The translations under genes and the position numbers were made by a program. Shown here one piece after another: positions 24,012 through 33,616 of a DNA stretch of 64,000 nt. Source of the stretch: an uncultured Bacteroides sp. (GTDB taxonomy: Bacteria > Bacteroidota > Bacteroidia > Bacteroidales > Bacteroidaceae); the NCBI GenBank assembly GCA_900553185.1, contig USCT01000002.1, positions 1 through 64,000 on the forward strand, given 5' to 3'. How positions within the stretch are numbered: position 1 is the first letter of the stretch; the number at the start of each line of letters is the position of its first letter. The notes beneath the pieces are model-generated. The model ran no database searches, was not told where the DNA came from, and was given only the letters and a program-made list of their open reading frames with translations.

Positions 24012-25403
24012 ATGTTTGATTCCTTAATCTATCAAAAACGCCGCCAGGCTTTGCGTGAAAAGATACAAAGCGGCATCATTCTTTTTTTAGGAAACAATGA
24101 GGCTCCTGCCAATTACCCCGACAATACATACAAATATCGCCAGGACAGTTCATTCATCTATTTCTTCGGGCAGTCTCACCCGGGATATGCAGGTATTATC
24201 GACGTGGACAATGGAGAAGAATATTTCTTCGGCGACGATGTTGACATGGATGACATCATCTGGATGGGACCGCAGCCCAGTGTAAAAGAACTGGCAGCTC
24301 AGGTAGGTGTAGAAAAGAGCTTTCCGATTGATAAGCTGAAAGATTTCGTTGGAAAAGTTATTTCCCAACGCCGGAAAATACATTTCCTGCCCCCTTATCG
24401 CCACGACACCATGATGCAGTTGGAAGACTTGACTGGCATTAGAGCCTCCATGACCCGAAGCCATGCTTCAGTAGAACTGATCAAGGCAGTCGTATCGTTA
24501 CGTTCGGCCAAGGAACCCTGTGAAATAGCAGAAATAGACAAAGCCTGCAATGTAGGATATGAAATGCATACGGCAGCTATGCGTCTGTGCAAGCCAGGAG
24601 TTTCCGAACAATACATTGCCGGCATACTGGAAGGAATTGCCGCATCTTACGGAAGAATGGTTTCCTTCGCTACCATCCTGAGCCAGAACGGAGAAACCCT
24701 CCACAACCACGATCATAGCCAGCTTCTTCAGGAAGGACGAATGATGCTGACCGACGCTGGAGCCGAACTGATGAGCTATTATTGTTCAGACCATACACGT
24801 ACCATTCCGGTAGGAGGAAAATTTACCAGCCGCCAACGCGATGTGTACAACATTGTGCTGGCCTGTCATGACAAAGCCCTGGAACTGGCCAGACCGGGAA
24901 TTACCTATAAATCCGTTCATCTGGAAGTCTGCAAGGTACTGGCTCAAGGCCTGAAAGACCTGAATCTGATGAAAGGCAATGTAGATGAAGCCGTAGCTGC
25001 TGGGGCACATGCCCTCTTCCTGCCACACGGACTGGGACACATGATGGGACTGGACGTACACGACATGGAAAACCTGGGACAGAATTACGTAGGTTTCGAC
25101 GATGAAGTACAACCATCAAGCCAGTTCGGACTTTCAGCCCTGCGTATGGGACGCCGGCTGCAAGAAGGTTTCGTCATTACAGACGAACCGGGATGCTATT
25201 TCATACCGGCACTGATAGACAAATGGCGTGCGGAAAAATTGCACACAGACTTCCTGAACTTCGATGAAATTGAGAAATTCAAGGACTTCGGAGGCATACG
25301 TCTGGAAGACGACATTCTGATTACTCCGGAAGGTTCCCGATTTACAGGCGAAAAACATATTCCTATCACCATCGGGGAGGTAGAAAACATCATGAACGAG
25401 TAA
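24012..25403 (+). CDS. pepP: Xaa-Pro aminopeptidase (M24)
   Basis: 463 residues. Cleaves the N-terminal residue of peptides with proline in second place. N-terminal creatinase-like domain (to about 170), then the pita-bread metallopeptidase domain. The dinuclear metal set is visible: DAGAE near 256, SDHTRT near 263, HGLGH near 342, DEPG near 392 and RLEDD near 435. Cytosolic; no signal peptide. It is probably a single gene; the next peptidase lies 45 bp downstream and may be co-transcribed. Confidence 0.92.
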   Translation: MFDSLIYQKRRQALREKIQSGIILFLGNNEAPANYPDNTYKYRQDSSFIYFFGQSHPGYAGIIDVDNGEEYFFGDDVDMDDIIWMGPQPSVKELAAQVGVEKSFPIDKLKDFVGKVISQRRKIHFLPPYRHDTMMQLEDLTGIRASMTRSHASVELIKAVVSLRSAKEPCEIAEIDKACNVGYEMHTAAMRLCKPGVSEQYIAGILEGIAASYGRMVSFATILSQNGETLHNHDHSQLLQEGRMMLTDAGAELMSYYCSDHTRTIPVGGKFTSRQRDVYNIVLACHDKALELARPGITYKSVHLEVCKVLAQGLKDLNLMKGNVDEAVAAGAHALFLPHGLGHMMGLDVHDMENLGQNYVGFDDEVQPSSQFGLSALRMGRRLQEGFVITDEPGCYFIPALIDKWRAEKLHTDFLNFDEIEKFKDFGGIRLEDDILITPEGSRFTGEKHIPITIGEVENIMNE

Positions 25404-25448
25404 TTTCCAATAGATTAATTTCAAATTATCACTATAAAAAGAAGACCA

Positions 25449-26642
25449 ATGAACAAATTAATTGCACTTGCAGCTTTAGGACTTTGCTTTACCAGTGTTT
25501 ATGCCAAAGGTCCGAAGAAAGACAAAGCCGAAGAAGGCTTCGTATTTACTACCGTAAAAGAAAATCCGATCACTTCCATTAAAAACCAGAATCGTTCCAG
25601 CACTTGCTGGTCTTTCTCTTCCATCGGTTTTCTGGAATCAGAACTGCTGCGTTTGGGAAAAGGTGAATTCGACCTGTCTGAAATGTTTGTAGTACACAAA
25701 ACCATGGAAGACCGTGCCACAAACTATGTCCGTTATCACGGTGACGCTTCATTCTCACCGGGCGGAAGCTTCTCGGATATCGTTTATTGCTACGATAATT
25801 ACGGAATGGTTCCACAGAATGTTATGCCAGGTATCGAATACGGCGACTCTCTGCCCAACCATAACGAACTGGATGCCGTAGCCGGAGCCTATGTAGAAGC
25901 CATCGGAAAAGGCAAACAAAGCAAACTTAGCCCTGTATGGAAGAAAGGTTTAAGCGCCATCTACGATACATATTTGGGAGCATGCCCGCAGGAATTTACC
26001 TACAACGGCAAAAACTATACTCCGAAAACATTTGCCAGCGAAGTTCTGGGGCTGAACATGAAAGACTATGTCTCACTGACTTCTTTCACTCACCATCCTT
26101 TCTATACGCAGTTCAACATCGAAGTACAGGACAACTGGCGTAACGCTTTGTCATATAACCTCCCGATTGATGAACTGATGGCCGTTATGGAAAATGCAGT
26201 AAAGAATGGCTATACATTCGCATGGGGTGCTGATGTCAGCGAACAAGGATTTACCCGCGATGGTATTGCTGTATGCCCGGATGCAGAAAAAGGAGCCGAA
26301 CTGACTGGTTCAGACATGGCACACTGGCTGGGACTGAGCGCTTCTGACAAACGCAAGGAACTGACCAGCAAACCACTTCCGGAAATCAACGTAACTCAGG
26401 AAATGCGCCAGGAAGCTTTCGACAACTGGGAAACTACCGACGACCACGGAATGCTGATTTACGGTATTGCCAAAGACCAGAACGGCAAAGAATACTTCAT
26501 GGTCAAGAATTCATGGGGTGAAAGCGGAAAATACAAAGGTATCTGGTATGCATCCAAGGCATTCGTTGCCTACAAAACCATGAACATCCTGGTTCACAAA
26601 GATGCCATCCCTGCCGACATCGCTAAAAAGTTAGGTTTATAA
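25449..26642 (+). CDS. Exported C1-family cysteine peptidase
   Basis: 397 residues with a signal peptide (MNKLIALAALGLCFTSVYAK). Resembles the bleomycin hydrolase/PepC group of papain-like peptidases. The oxyanion Gln and nucleophile are in KNQNRSSTCWSFSS (Cys near 55), the His in DDHGMLIYG and the Asn in VKNSWGESG. Family members are usually cytosolic; the signal peptide here places it in the periplasm or outside, as is common in Bacteroidales. A terminator follows. Confidence 0.9.
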   Translation: MNKLIALAALGLCFTSVYAKGPKKDKAEEGFVFTTVKENPITSIKNQNRSSTCWSFSSIGFLESELLRLGKGEFDLSEMFVVHKTMEDRATNYVRYHGDASFSPGGSFSDIVYCYDNYGMVPQNVMPGIEYGDSLPNHNELDAVAGAYVEAIGKGKQSKLSPVWKKGLSAIYDTYLGACPQEFTYNGKNYTPKTFASEVLGLNMKDYVSLTSFTHHPFYTQFNIEVQDNWRNALSYNLPIDELMAVMENAVKNGYTFAWGADVSEQGFTRDGIAVCPDAEKGAELTGSDMAHWLGLSASDKRKELTSKPLPEINVTQEMRQEAFDNWETTDDHGMLIYGIAKDQNGKEYFMVKNSWGESGKYKGIWYASKAFVAYKTMNILVHKDAIPADIAKKLGL

Positions 26643-26671
26643 TTCGTTAAAATAGACTGATTATAAATAAT

Positions 26672-26718
26672 AATCGGCTTGTTCTATAAAATAAATGTAG
26701 AACAAGCCGATTTTTTCT
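26672..26718 (+). terminator. Terminator of the C1 peptidase gene
   Basis: Near-perfect stem AATCGGCTTGTTCTA / TAGAACAAGCCGATT followed by a T-tract. Confidence 0.85.
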
Positions 26719-26852
26719 TTCTTTTTTGTTACCTTTACCCATGAATAGCAGTTTTCGGCCACTGGTATTTTAAGAGATGATCCCTACTTTACCCCAGTCG
26801 CCCCTCAACAGACTGCCGTTCAAATGGAACGAAGAAAGAAAAAACATATATA

Positions 26853-28574
26853 ATGAATTACAAATGGAACTATCAACCTCCCACACTCGAACAAAGGGAA
26901 GCTGCCCGGGCATTATCCAGAGAAATCGGTATCAGCCCCATCCTCTGCCACCTCTTACGTGAACGTGGCATTACTACGGCAGCCGAAGCCAAACGGTTTT
27001 TCCGTCCCCAGTTGAGTGAACTGCATGACCCGTTCCTGATGAAAGAAATGGATGTAGCCGTAGAACGGTTAAACCGGGCTATGGGAAAGAAGGAACGTAT
27101 CATGATTTATGGAGACTATGATGTAGACGGCACAACAGCCGTCGCACTGGTATTTAAATTCCTTCAACAGTTCTATTCGAACATCGATTACTACATACCT
27201 GACCGGTACAACGAAGGATATGGAGTGTCAAAGAAAGGAGTAGACTATGCGTATGAAACCGGAGTAAAACTGGTTATCGTTTTGGACTGCGGAATCAAAG
27301 CCGTAGAAGAGATAGCGTATGCCAAGGAAAAAGGCATTGATTTTATCATCTGCGACCATCACGTTCCGGATGAGGTTCTTCCCAAGGCTGCCGCCATTCT
27401 TAATCCGAAGCGGTCCGATTCTACATACCCGTATCATCACTTGTCGGGTTGCGGAGTCGGCTTCAAGTTCATGCAGGCTTTTGCCCAAAGCAACGGTATC
27501 GAATTTCACCAGCTGACTCCCCTGCTCGATCTGGTAGCCGTCAGCATCGCGTCAGACATTGTTCCGATCATGGGAGAAAACCGGGTTCTGGCATACCATG
27601 GACTACGACAGCTCAACACCAATCCAAGCATCGGACTAAAAGCCATCATCGACGTATGCGGACTGGCCGACCGGGAAATCACCATGAGTGATATCGTATT
27701 TAAAATCGGTCCCCGCATCAATGCTTCCGGACGTATACAGAACGGAAAAGAAGCCGTCGACCTGCTGATTGAGAAAGATTTCAAGTCTGCACTGGAAAAG
27801 AGCAACCGGATAAACCGGTACAATGAAACCCGGAAAGACCTGGACAAAAGCATGACCGAAGAAGCCAACAAGATAGTAGACAACCTGGAAAATCTTTCGG
27901 AAAGACGTTCCATCGTCATCTACAACGAAGCATGGCACAAAGGAGTAATCGGAATCGTGGCTTCCCGTCTGACCGAAATCTACTACCGCCCCGCCGTAGT
28001 CCTGACACGGACCAACAACCTGGCTACAGGATCGGCACGTTCTGTTTCGGGATTCGATGTGTACAAAGCCATTGAAAACTGCCGGGATCTGCTGGAGAAT
28101 TTCGGAGGACATACGTATGCGGCCGGACTTTCCATGGACGTGAAAAATGTCCCTGAATTTACACGCCGGTTCGAAGAATATGTAACCAACCATATCTTGC
28201 CGGAACAGACCAGTGCCACCATCGACATCGACGCACAACTGGACTTCAGAGACATAACACCGAAGTTCTTCTTCGACCTGAAGAAATTCAACCCGTTCGG
28301 ACCAGACAACCACAAACCGATATTCGCAACGATGAACGTATACGACTACGGCACCAGCAAGGTAGTAGGACGCGAACAGGAACATATCAAACTGGAACTG
28401 GTAGACAACAAATCGAACAATGTGATGAACGGCATTGCCTTCGGACAAAGCTCACAGGCACGGTATATCAAGACCAAGCAATCGTTCAACATCTGTTATA
28501 CCATCGAAGAAAATACGCACAAGCGTGGAGACATCCAGCTCCAGATAGAAGACATCAAACCCAGCCGGCATTGA
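26853..28574 (+). CDS. recJ: Single-stranded-DNA-specific exonuclease RecJ
   Basis: 573 residues. 5'-3' ssDNA exonuclease in recombination and mismatch repair. DHH core motifs are intact: YGDYDVDGTTA (near 91), CDHH (near 167) and LDLVAVSIASDIV (near 227). The DHHA1 segment has GSARSVSGFD and FGGHTYAAGL (near 395-430), and a C-terminal OB-fold region follows. The start at 26853 gives MNYKWNYQPP, usual for the family. Its stop is 5 bp before recQ. Confidence 0.95.
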   Translation: MNYKWNYQPPTLEQREAARALSREIGISPILCHLLRERGITTAAEAKRFFRPQLSELHDPFLMKEMDVAVERLNRAMGKKERIMIYGDYDVDGTTAVALVFKFLQQFYSNIDYYIPDRYNEGYGVSKKGVDYAYETGVKLVIVLDCGIKAVEEIAYAKEKGIDFIICDHHVPDEVLPKAAAILNPKRSDSTYPYHHLSGCGVGFKFMQAFAQSNGIEFHQLTPLLDLVAVSIASDIVPIMGENRVLAYHGLRQLNTNPSIGLKAIIDVCGLADREITMSDIVFKIGPRINASGRIQNGKEAVDLLIEKDFKSALEKSNRINRYNETRKDLDKSMTEEANKIVDNLENLSERRSIVIYNEAWHKGVIGIVASRLTEIYYRPAVVLTRTNNLATGSARSVSGFDVYKAIENCRDLLENFGGHTYAAGLSMDVKNVPEFTRRFEEYVTNHILPEQTSATIDIDAQLDFRDITPKFFFDLKKFNPFGPDNHKPIFATMNVYDYGTSKVVGREQEHIKLELVDNKSNNVMNGIAFGQSSQARYIKTKQSFNICYTIEENTHKRGDIQLQIEDIKPSRH

Positions 28575-28579
28575 TTTCC

Positions 28580-30490
28580 ATGACGGATTATCTGAAAATA
28601 CTGAAACAATACTGGGGATATGATAGCTTCCGGGGAATCCAGGAAGCTATCATTACCAGTATCGGTGACGGACGTGACACCCTGGGACTGATGCCTACGG
28701 GTGGAGGAAAGTCCATCACCTTTCAGGTTCCGGCACTTGCCCAACCGGGACTTTGCCTGGTCATCACTCCCCTCATCGCCCTGATGAAAGACCAGGTACG
28801 CAACCTCCGCGACCGGGGCATCAAGGCAGTGGCCATCTACTCGGGAATGACCCGCGAAGAAATCCTCATCGCATTGGAGAACTGCATCTTCGGCGACTAC
28901 AAATTCCTTTACATTTCCCCCGAACGTCTGGACACGGAGATTTTCCGCATCAAGCTGCGGAGCATGAAAGTCAGTATGATTACCGTGGACGAATCGCATT
29001 GTATCTCACAATGGGGATATGATTTCCGTCCGTCGTACCTGAAGATAGCGGAAGTACGCAAACTGTTGCCGGGCATTCCTGTCTTGGCGCTGACCGCTAC
29101 CGCCACTCCCGAAGTAGTGAAAGACATCCAAGCCCGACTGGCCTTTCGCAAAGAGAATGTATTCCGGATGAGTTTCGAGCGGAAGAATCTGGCCTATATC
29201 GTCCGACGTACCGAAAACAAAGCCGAAGAACTATTGCATATCCTGAACCGGGTTACAGGCTCGGCCATTGTCTATACCCGCAACCGCAAAAAGACCAAAG
29301 AAGTAGCCCAATGGCTCAACCAACAGGAAATTACCGCTACTTTCTATCATGCCGGACTGAGCAACGAGACCAAGGATGCCCGACAGAAGAGCTGGCTGAC
29401 CGGAGAGCATCGGGTCATGGTAGCCACCAATGCATTCGGCATGGGAATCGACAAGCCGGATGTCCGTCTGGTAGTACACATCGATTTTCCGGATTCACCC
29501 GAAGCCTACTTTCAGGAAGCCGGACGAGCCGGTCGGGATGGAGAAAAAGCATACGCCGTCCTGCTTTTTGCCAAGAGCGACCCGACCATCCTGCGAAAAC
29601 GCATCTCAGACACCTTCCCCGAAAAAGACTATATCCGGAAAGTCTACGAAGACATCAACTTCTATTACCAGATGGCCATGGGCGACGGATTAGGCTGTAC
29701 GTACGCCTTCAACATCGACGAATTCTGCCACAACTTCAAGCATTTCCCCATCCAGGTGGACAGTGCCCTGAAGATTCTGACCCGTGCTGGTTATCTGGAA
29801 TATACCGATGAGCAGGACAATGCGTCCCGACTGATTTTCACACTAAGACGGGATGAACTGTACCGCATCCAGGAAAACAATCCCGATACAGAGAAACTGC
29901 TGCGTATCATCCTGCGTTCCTACACCGGTGTCTTTACCGATTATGCCTACATCAACGAAGACTCTCTGGCAAGCCGTACCGGACTTACCCGTCAACAGGT
30001 GTATGAAACGTTGGTCTTCCTGACCCGCCGCCGCATTCTGCATTACATCCCCGGGAAAAAGACACCCTACATCATCTATACCCGTGAACGGCAGGAAACC
30101 GACCGTATCTACTTGAGTGATGAAGTGTACGAAGACCGGAAGAAAAGTTATATCCAACGTATCGAGGCCATGCTTTCGTACGCCGAAACCGACGACAAAT
30201 GCCGGAGCCGTATGCTGCTCCGCTATTTCGGAGAGAAGAACGAGCACAACTGCGGCCATTGCGACGTATGCCTGCAGAAACATGATTCAGGAGTGAAACA
30301 GAACGAATTCGACGAAATAGTCCGGAAAATCGAAGAACTGCTGCAAGACAACTCCATGAGTGTAACCGTTCTGCAGCAACAATTGGAAGCGGCTTGGAAG
30401 AAAGAGCATATCCAGCAAGTCCTTCATTTCCTGCTGGCCGAAGAAAAGCTGAAACTGGAAGACGGGCGGCTACGTTGGGACAAACAGTAG
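28580..30490 (+). CDS. recQ: RecQ-family ATP-dependent DNA helicase
   Basis: 636 residues from the ATG at 28580, 5 bp after the recJ stop; a TTG at 28571 overlapping recJ is less likely. 3'-5' helicase for recombination and stalled forks. Visible: motif 0 and Walker A (FRGIQEAII and PTGGGKS), DESH, ATATP, motif V/VI (FQEAGRAGRDG) and the zinc-binding Cys set near 545-565 (GHCDVCLQ). The tail after about 580 has a winged-helix-like region but no obvious HRDC. Works with RecJ; the shared operon reflects this. Confidence 0.93.
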   Translation: MTDYLKILKQYWGYDSFRGIQEAIITSIGDGRDTLGLMPTGGGKSITFQVPALAQPGLCLVITPLIALMKDQVRNLRDRGIKAVAIYSGMTREEILIALENCIFGDYKFLYISPERLDTEIFRIKLRSMKVSMITVDESHCISQWGYDFRPSYLKIAEVRKLLPGIPVLALTATATPEVVKDIQARLAFRKENVFRMSFERKNLAYIVRRTENKAEELLHILNRVTGSAIVYTRNRKKTKEVAQWLNQQEITATFYHAGLSNETKDARQKSWLTGEHRVMVATNAFGMGIDKPDVRLVVHIDFPDSPEAYFQEAGRAGRDGEKAYAVLLFAKSDPTILRKRISDTFPEKDYIRKVYEDINFYYQMAMGDGLGCTYAFNIDEFCHNFKHFPIQVDSALKILTRAGYLEYTDEQDNASRLIFTLRRDELYRIQENNPDTEKLLRIILRSYTGVFTDYAYINEDSLASRTGLTRQQVYETLVFLTRRRILHYIPGKKTPYIIYTRERQETDRIYLSDEVYEDRKKSYIQRIEAMLSYAETDDKCRSRMLLRYFGEKNEHNCGHCDVCLQKHDSGVKQNEFDEIVRKIEELLQDNSMSVTVLQQQLEAAWKKEHIQQVLHFLLAEEKLKLEDGRLRWDKQ

Positions 30491-30541
30491 CGTACTTCGA
30501 TGGCGGTTGAAGTATATCTTCTCCAGCAGATGCAGTTATAC

Positions 30542-30629
30542 TGTCCAAGTATAATAAGATACTTGGGATTTTAATATAAGATACTTGTCCAAGTATATTA
30601 GGATACTTGGGATTTTCATATAAGATGCC
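30542..30629. repeat. Two tandem 44-bp repeats with internal palindrome
   Basis: Copies start at 30542 and 30586 and differ at only a few positions. Each holds an inverted repeat CCAAGTAT ... ATACTTGG. They sit between recQ and the next terminator. They may form hairpins in RNA or be protein sites. Confidence 0.7.
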
Positions 30630-30657
30630 TTTAACGGACTTCTGAGTAACATAAAGA

Positions 30658-30698
30658 CAGGCTGCTTCAGGAACGGAATTCCATTCCGAAGCAGCCTG
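30658..30698. terminator. Bidirectional terminator between convergent genes
   Basis: Stem CAGGCTGCTTC / GAAGCAGCCTG with an inner GGAA / TTCC pair. It separates recQ from the lipoprotein gene. Confidence 0.7.
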
Positions 30699-30729
30699 CC
30701 TTAATCTTAAGTTCTATCTTTCAATCCGT

Positions 30730-31359
30730 CTACAGCGTAGCTATTACAGACAGACCTTGCCCAGACTGACCAGCCTGAACCTCCAAACGCTCCGGATCAT
30801 CCGGATAAACGACATCCAACACCGTTCCGTCCAGACTTATTATTCCCTTATAGTCAAAGACCAAAGTGTCTGGAGAGGGAGGCAGGTATTCGAATCGGAT
30901 GACATGTTCTTCACTGTCCTCAAACAACGCTTCGCATACAAACCTGAACTCGATTACATGGTTGGACTTGTAATCGCCGAGCATTATTCCTTCTTCAGCC
31001 TTATTTGAAAAAAGGAAAAAACTCTTGTAGCCTTTTTTCAGAGGACTGTCTTCTATAAGACACATGGAGTAGTTTTGGTGTTGCTCTGAAGACGACTCTA
31101 CAAATTTTCCATCCAAATAGACATCCAACGTATAATCATCCGGCAACAATCTAACCCAGCCATCACTTTTGTATGAATCAAGAGGGGCTACCAAATCATT
31201 ATCCGCTGCATCTGTAAAACCTATATGAAGTGAAATGGTCTGTGGAACATATCCACCGAGCATCGTAACCACATCATCCTCTTCATTGTTACAGGCCACC
31301 CATAAAGGGAATAAAGCCAGAATCACGCACCATACCCAATTTTTAGTCTTTCGTTTCAT
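30730..31359 (-). CDS. Lipoprotein, possible partner or inhibitor of the C10 protease
   Basis: 209 residues with a lipoprotein signal: MKRKTKNWVWCVILALFPLW then VAC-NNEED. The rest is beta-rich and acidic with no known domain. It follows the C10 peptidase gene by 19 bp in one operon. In Bacteroides fragilis, C10 protease genes have neighbours encoding staphostatin-like inhibitors, so this is a plausible inhibitor or anchor. Function is inferred from position only. Confidence 0.6.
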   Translation of the reverse strand: MKRKTKNWVWCVILALFPLWVACNNEEDDVVTMLGGYVPQTISLHIGFTDAADNDLVAPLDSYKSDGWVRLLPDDYTLDVYLDGKFVESSSEQHQNYSMCLIEDSPLKKGYKSFFLFSNKAEEGIMLGDYKSNHVIEFRFVCEALFEDSEEHVIRFEYLPPSPDTLVFDYKGIISLDGTVLDVVYPDDPERLEVQAGQSGQGLSVIATL

Positions 31360-31378
31360 AAGCCATCCTATTTTATGT

Positions 31379-32731
31379 TTATCGATTCGGTCTGACTGAA
31401 TAATATCCTCTTCCGGAATTATACTCCTTACCAGCAGGATTTACATTGTCCAGGTAATACCATTTATTGTGTTTACTGTTCGCACCTATATTCATGTGAA
31501 AATGATGGGAAACAATGTCGGTCATACCTGAAAAGAATATGTAGTCTTGTTCAAAGCTTTCAATCATATATGCCGCATACTGTACCTTTTCGCATCGGTA
31601 GCCGTCGCATACCCATGAATGCCCAATATTTGTACCTTCCTGAGCTCCAACCAGAAAAAGCGGATACTCCGCTTTGATTTCTGCTGCCAGATTATCCCTT
31701 AAAGTGTTGCCGGAAGTCGTTATTCTTTTCACGGTATAACCATTGTTAGCTAACATATTCATCGCATCATCCTTAGATATAGTCGTACCGTCATCTTCAT
31801 ACTTAGGATTCATACTATTTCTGATAGTATTCAAGAATCCTCTCTCGGCTGATGTCAACGGAGCAGACATCGTTGTTCTTATGTTATTCCAATCAAACCT
31901 AGCAGGCCACTCGTGGTATTTCATGATTTGCCCTACAGCTATGGTAGCACATCCGGCAATGCTGTTAGGTGCATCAGCACAATAAGGAGGGTCTTGATGC
32001 CAAGCTGTTTCCAGCTCCGGCCCATAAGTTTCATAATAGCGTCTGAACAACAATAGATTGACATCCAGGCAGTCATATTCAGAAGCTGTATGATGACAGA
32101 TATCCTGAATAAAACCTTCGGCACGGGAAGCCGGTTGTATCAGATAGACAGCCGCCCCCAAACCGTGACAATCATACCCTTGTGCGGTATATTTCTTTCT
32201 AGCCTCATTCTTCAGCCGCTCAATCTCTGCGGATGTATACGTACGCGATTCGATTTCCGGTTCGGATTCATAGCCGGACCATTGGAGGGCATACAATCCC
32301 CTGAGACTGTCCGATTCGACGTTCAAGACCTCTTCAATCCTTTCCTTGTATTCATTGATAAATTCATCATGAATGAAAAGGCTGTCATCGGCCTGCAAGT
32401 TACCTTCTTCGGAATACGCCAATATCGGCGCATAGTTTTTCGAAGCTCCTACTATCACATACCCGTTGTCATCCGCATAATTCACGAGATACATCAAGTG
32501 TGCCCCCGTAGCGGACAAGACAGGCTGTACCTCTTTCACCTGTCTGTTTCCGGATCTGCTGAGTACAGATTTATCGGAAAAAAGATCGGCTACTTTGTAG
32601 GCATCTTGAGAAGATAGATTCAATATGCTCCGTTCAATCAGCAGATCATCCTTTAAAACCTCATCCTGCTGTGACTCCACGTCCGGGATATCACCTGAAT
32701 ATTCCTGCGAACAGGAAATGCACCCGATCAA
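31379..32731 (-). CDS. C10-family (SpeB-like) cysteine peptidase
   Basis: 450 residues from a TTG; the true start may be further upstream. Secreted papain-like protease made as a zymogen: an N-terminal propeptide (about 20-190) and a C-terminal catalytic domain. The nucleophile is in IAGCATIAVGQIMKYHEWP (Cys near 260) and the His in NIGHSWVCDGY (near 371). Upstream in frame, codons up to 32764 encode KNCIFFALFALIGC, a normal lipoprotein signal, but the first codon is ATA where ATG would be expected. The gene is thus either started unusually or silenced by one base change. Confidence 0.8.
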   Translation of the reverse strand: MIGCISCSQEYSGDIPDVESQQDEVLKDDLLIERSILNLSSQDAYKVADLFSDKSVLSRSGNRQVKEVQPVLSATGAHLMYLVNYADDNGYVIVGASKNYAPILAYSEEGNLQADDSLFIHDEFINEYKERIEEVLNVESDSLRGLYALQWSGYESEPEIESRTYTSAEIERLKNEARKKYTAQGYDCHGLGAAVYLIQPASRAEGFIQDICHHTASEYDCLDVNLLLFRRYYETYGPELETAWHQDPPYCADAPNSIAGCATIAVGQIMKYHEWPARFDWNNIRTTMSAPLTSAERGFLNTIRNSMNPKYEDDGTTISKDDAMNMLANNGYTVKRITTSGNTLRDNLAAEIKAEYPLFLVGAQEGTNIGHSWVCDGYRCEKVQYAAYMIESFEQDYIFFSGMTDIVSHHFHMNIGANSKHNKWYYLDNVNPAGKEYNSGRGYYSVRPNR

Positions 32732-32792
32732 GGCAAATAGGGCAAAAAAAATACAGTTCTTTATAATAAAAATATTTCTTTGGTCGTTGTTG

Positions 32793-32800
32793 CAAAGATA
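32793..32800 (-). promoter_or_regulatory. -7 box of the C10 peptidase gene
   Basis: TATCTTTG on the minus strand, about 29 bp upstream of the ATA codon. It fixes the transcript start close to that codon, so a start far upstream of 32790 is excluded. Confidence 0.55.
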
Positions 32801-32908
32801 ACACTTTTATTGGAACCTTCTCCAATTTAAAAACTTTTAACCAAAAAAATCATAGGTTTAAGGCACTTAAGAAGTGCTGTATGGTTACATTTAGACAAAA
32901 AGCAAGCA

Positions 32909-33616
32909 TCATTTCTTCGTTATCTTCACCAGCAAAGTCTTTCCTGCCGGTTTACCTTTCAAATCGAATGATTCAGACTTCACCAATCCTACTCCCTTGG
33001 CATACCATTCCGTTACACGGACCGTGGTGGTTTTCAATACCACTTTCGTACGCTTCAGATAGGAGATTTTGATGCAGTCGAATTTTCCGGCAGTCGTGCT
33101 GACCTGTTCGGTTCCCAGGCAGGAGCCTCCGGAAATCGTCACTTCGGTCTTCAACATCTTCGGTACGTATTCATAGAAACGGTCCGGCAAAGAAGAACCG
33201 GCAGCTGCATCATCGGCCAACGACCACGAATTGTCTCCATTGAACTTCTTGTCATCCAACATACGCATACGGGCCTGTTCGTTGTAACCGTCCGGGTCAG
33301 AATCCGAATCAATGTAAGGTCCGTACATCAAATCCTCGGTACAGACAGTCTTTTCGCCATCATAGCTCCAATTGAATAAAGTATAAGTGGTATTATCCTT
33401 TACCTTGATGGTTACAATCTTATCAAAGTAACAGGCCTTCAGCATATTTCCTTCCTTGCTGACATTGGTTACAGTAATGTTTTCATCCGAAATACCTTGT
33501 CCGGCACCGTCATAATTCACATAACGTAACTCGGTTCCCTCTTCCGAACAGAAATATTGGGCATGCATAACGTGAGAGGACAACAAAGCCACCACACACA
33601 ACAGAAATTTTTTCAT
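32909..33616 (-). CDS. Exported TapB/DUF3108-like protein
   Basis: 235 residues with signal peptide MKKFLLCVVALLSSHVMHAQ. Beta-rich; a conserved-looking central patch GSCLGTEQVSTTAGKFDCIK and a final TVRVTEWYAKGVGLVKSESF are shared with exported proteins called TapB or DUF3108-like in Bacteroidetes. Probably periplasmic or outer-membrane associated; the role is unknown. The gene stands alone, with 840 bp of non-coding DNA upstream. Confidence 0.65.
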   Translation of the reverse strand: MKKFLLCVVALLSSHVMHAQYFCSEEGTELRYVNYDGAGQGISDENITVTNVSKEGNMLKACYFDKIVTIKVKDNTTYTLFNWSYDGEKTVCTEDLMYGPYIDSDSDPDGYNEQARMRMLDDKKFNGDNSWSLADDAAAGSSLPDRFYEYVPKMLKTEVTISGGSCLGTEQVSTTAGKFDCIKISYLKRTKVVLKTTTVRVTEWYAKGVGLVKSESFDLKGKPAGKTLLVKITKK

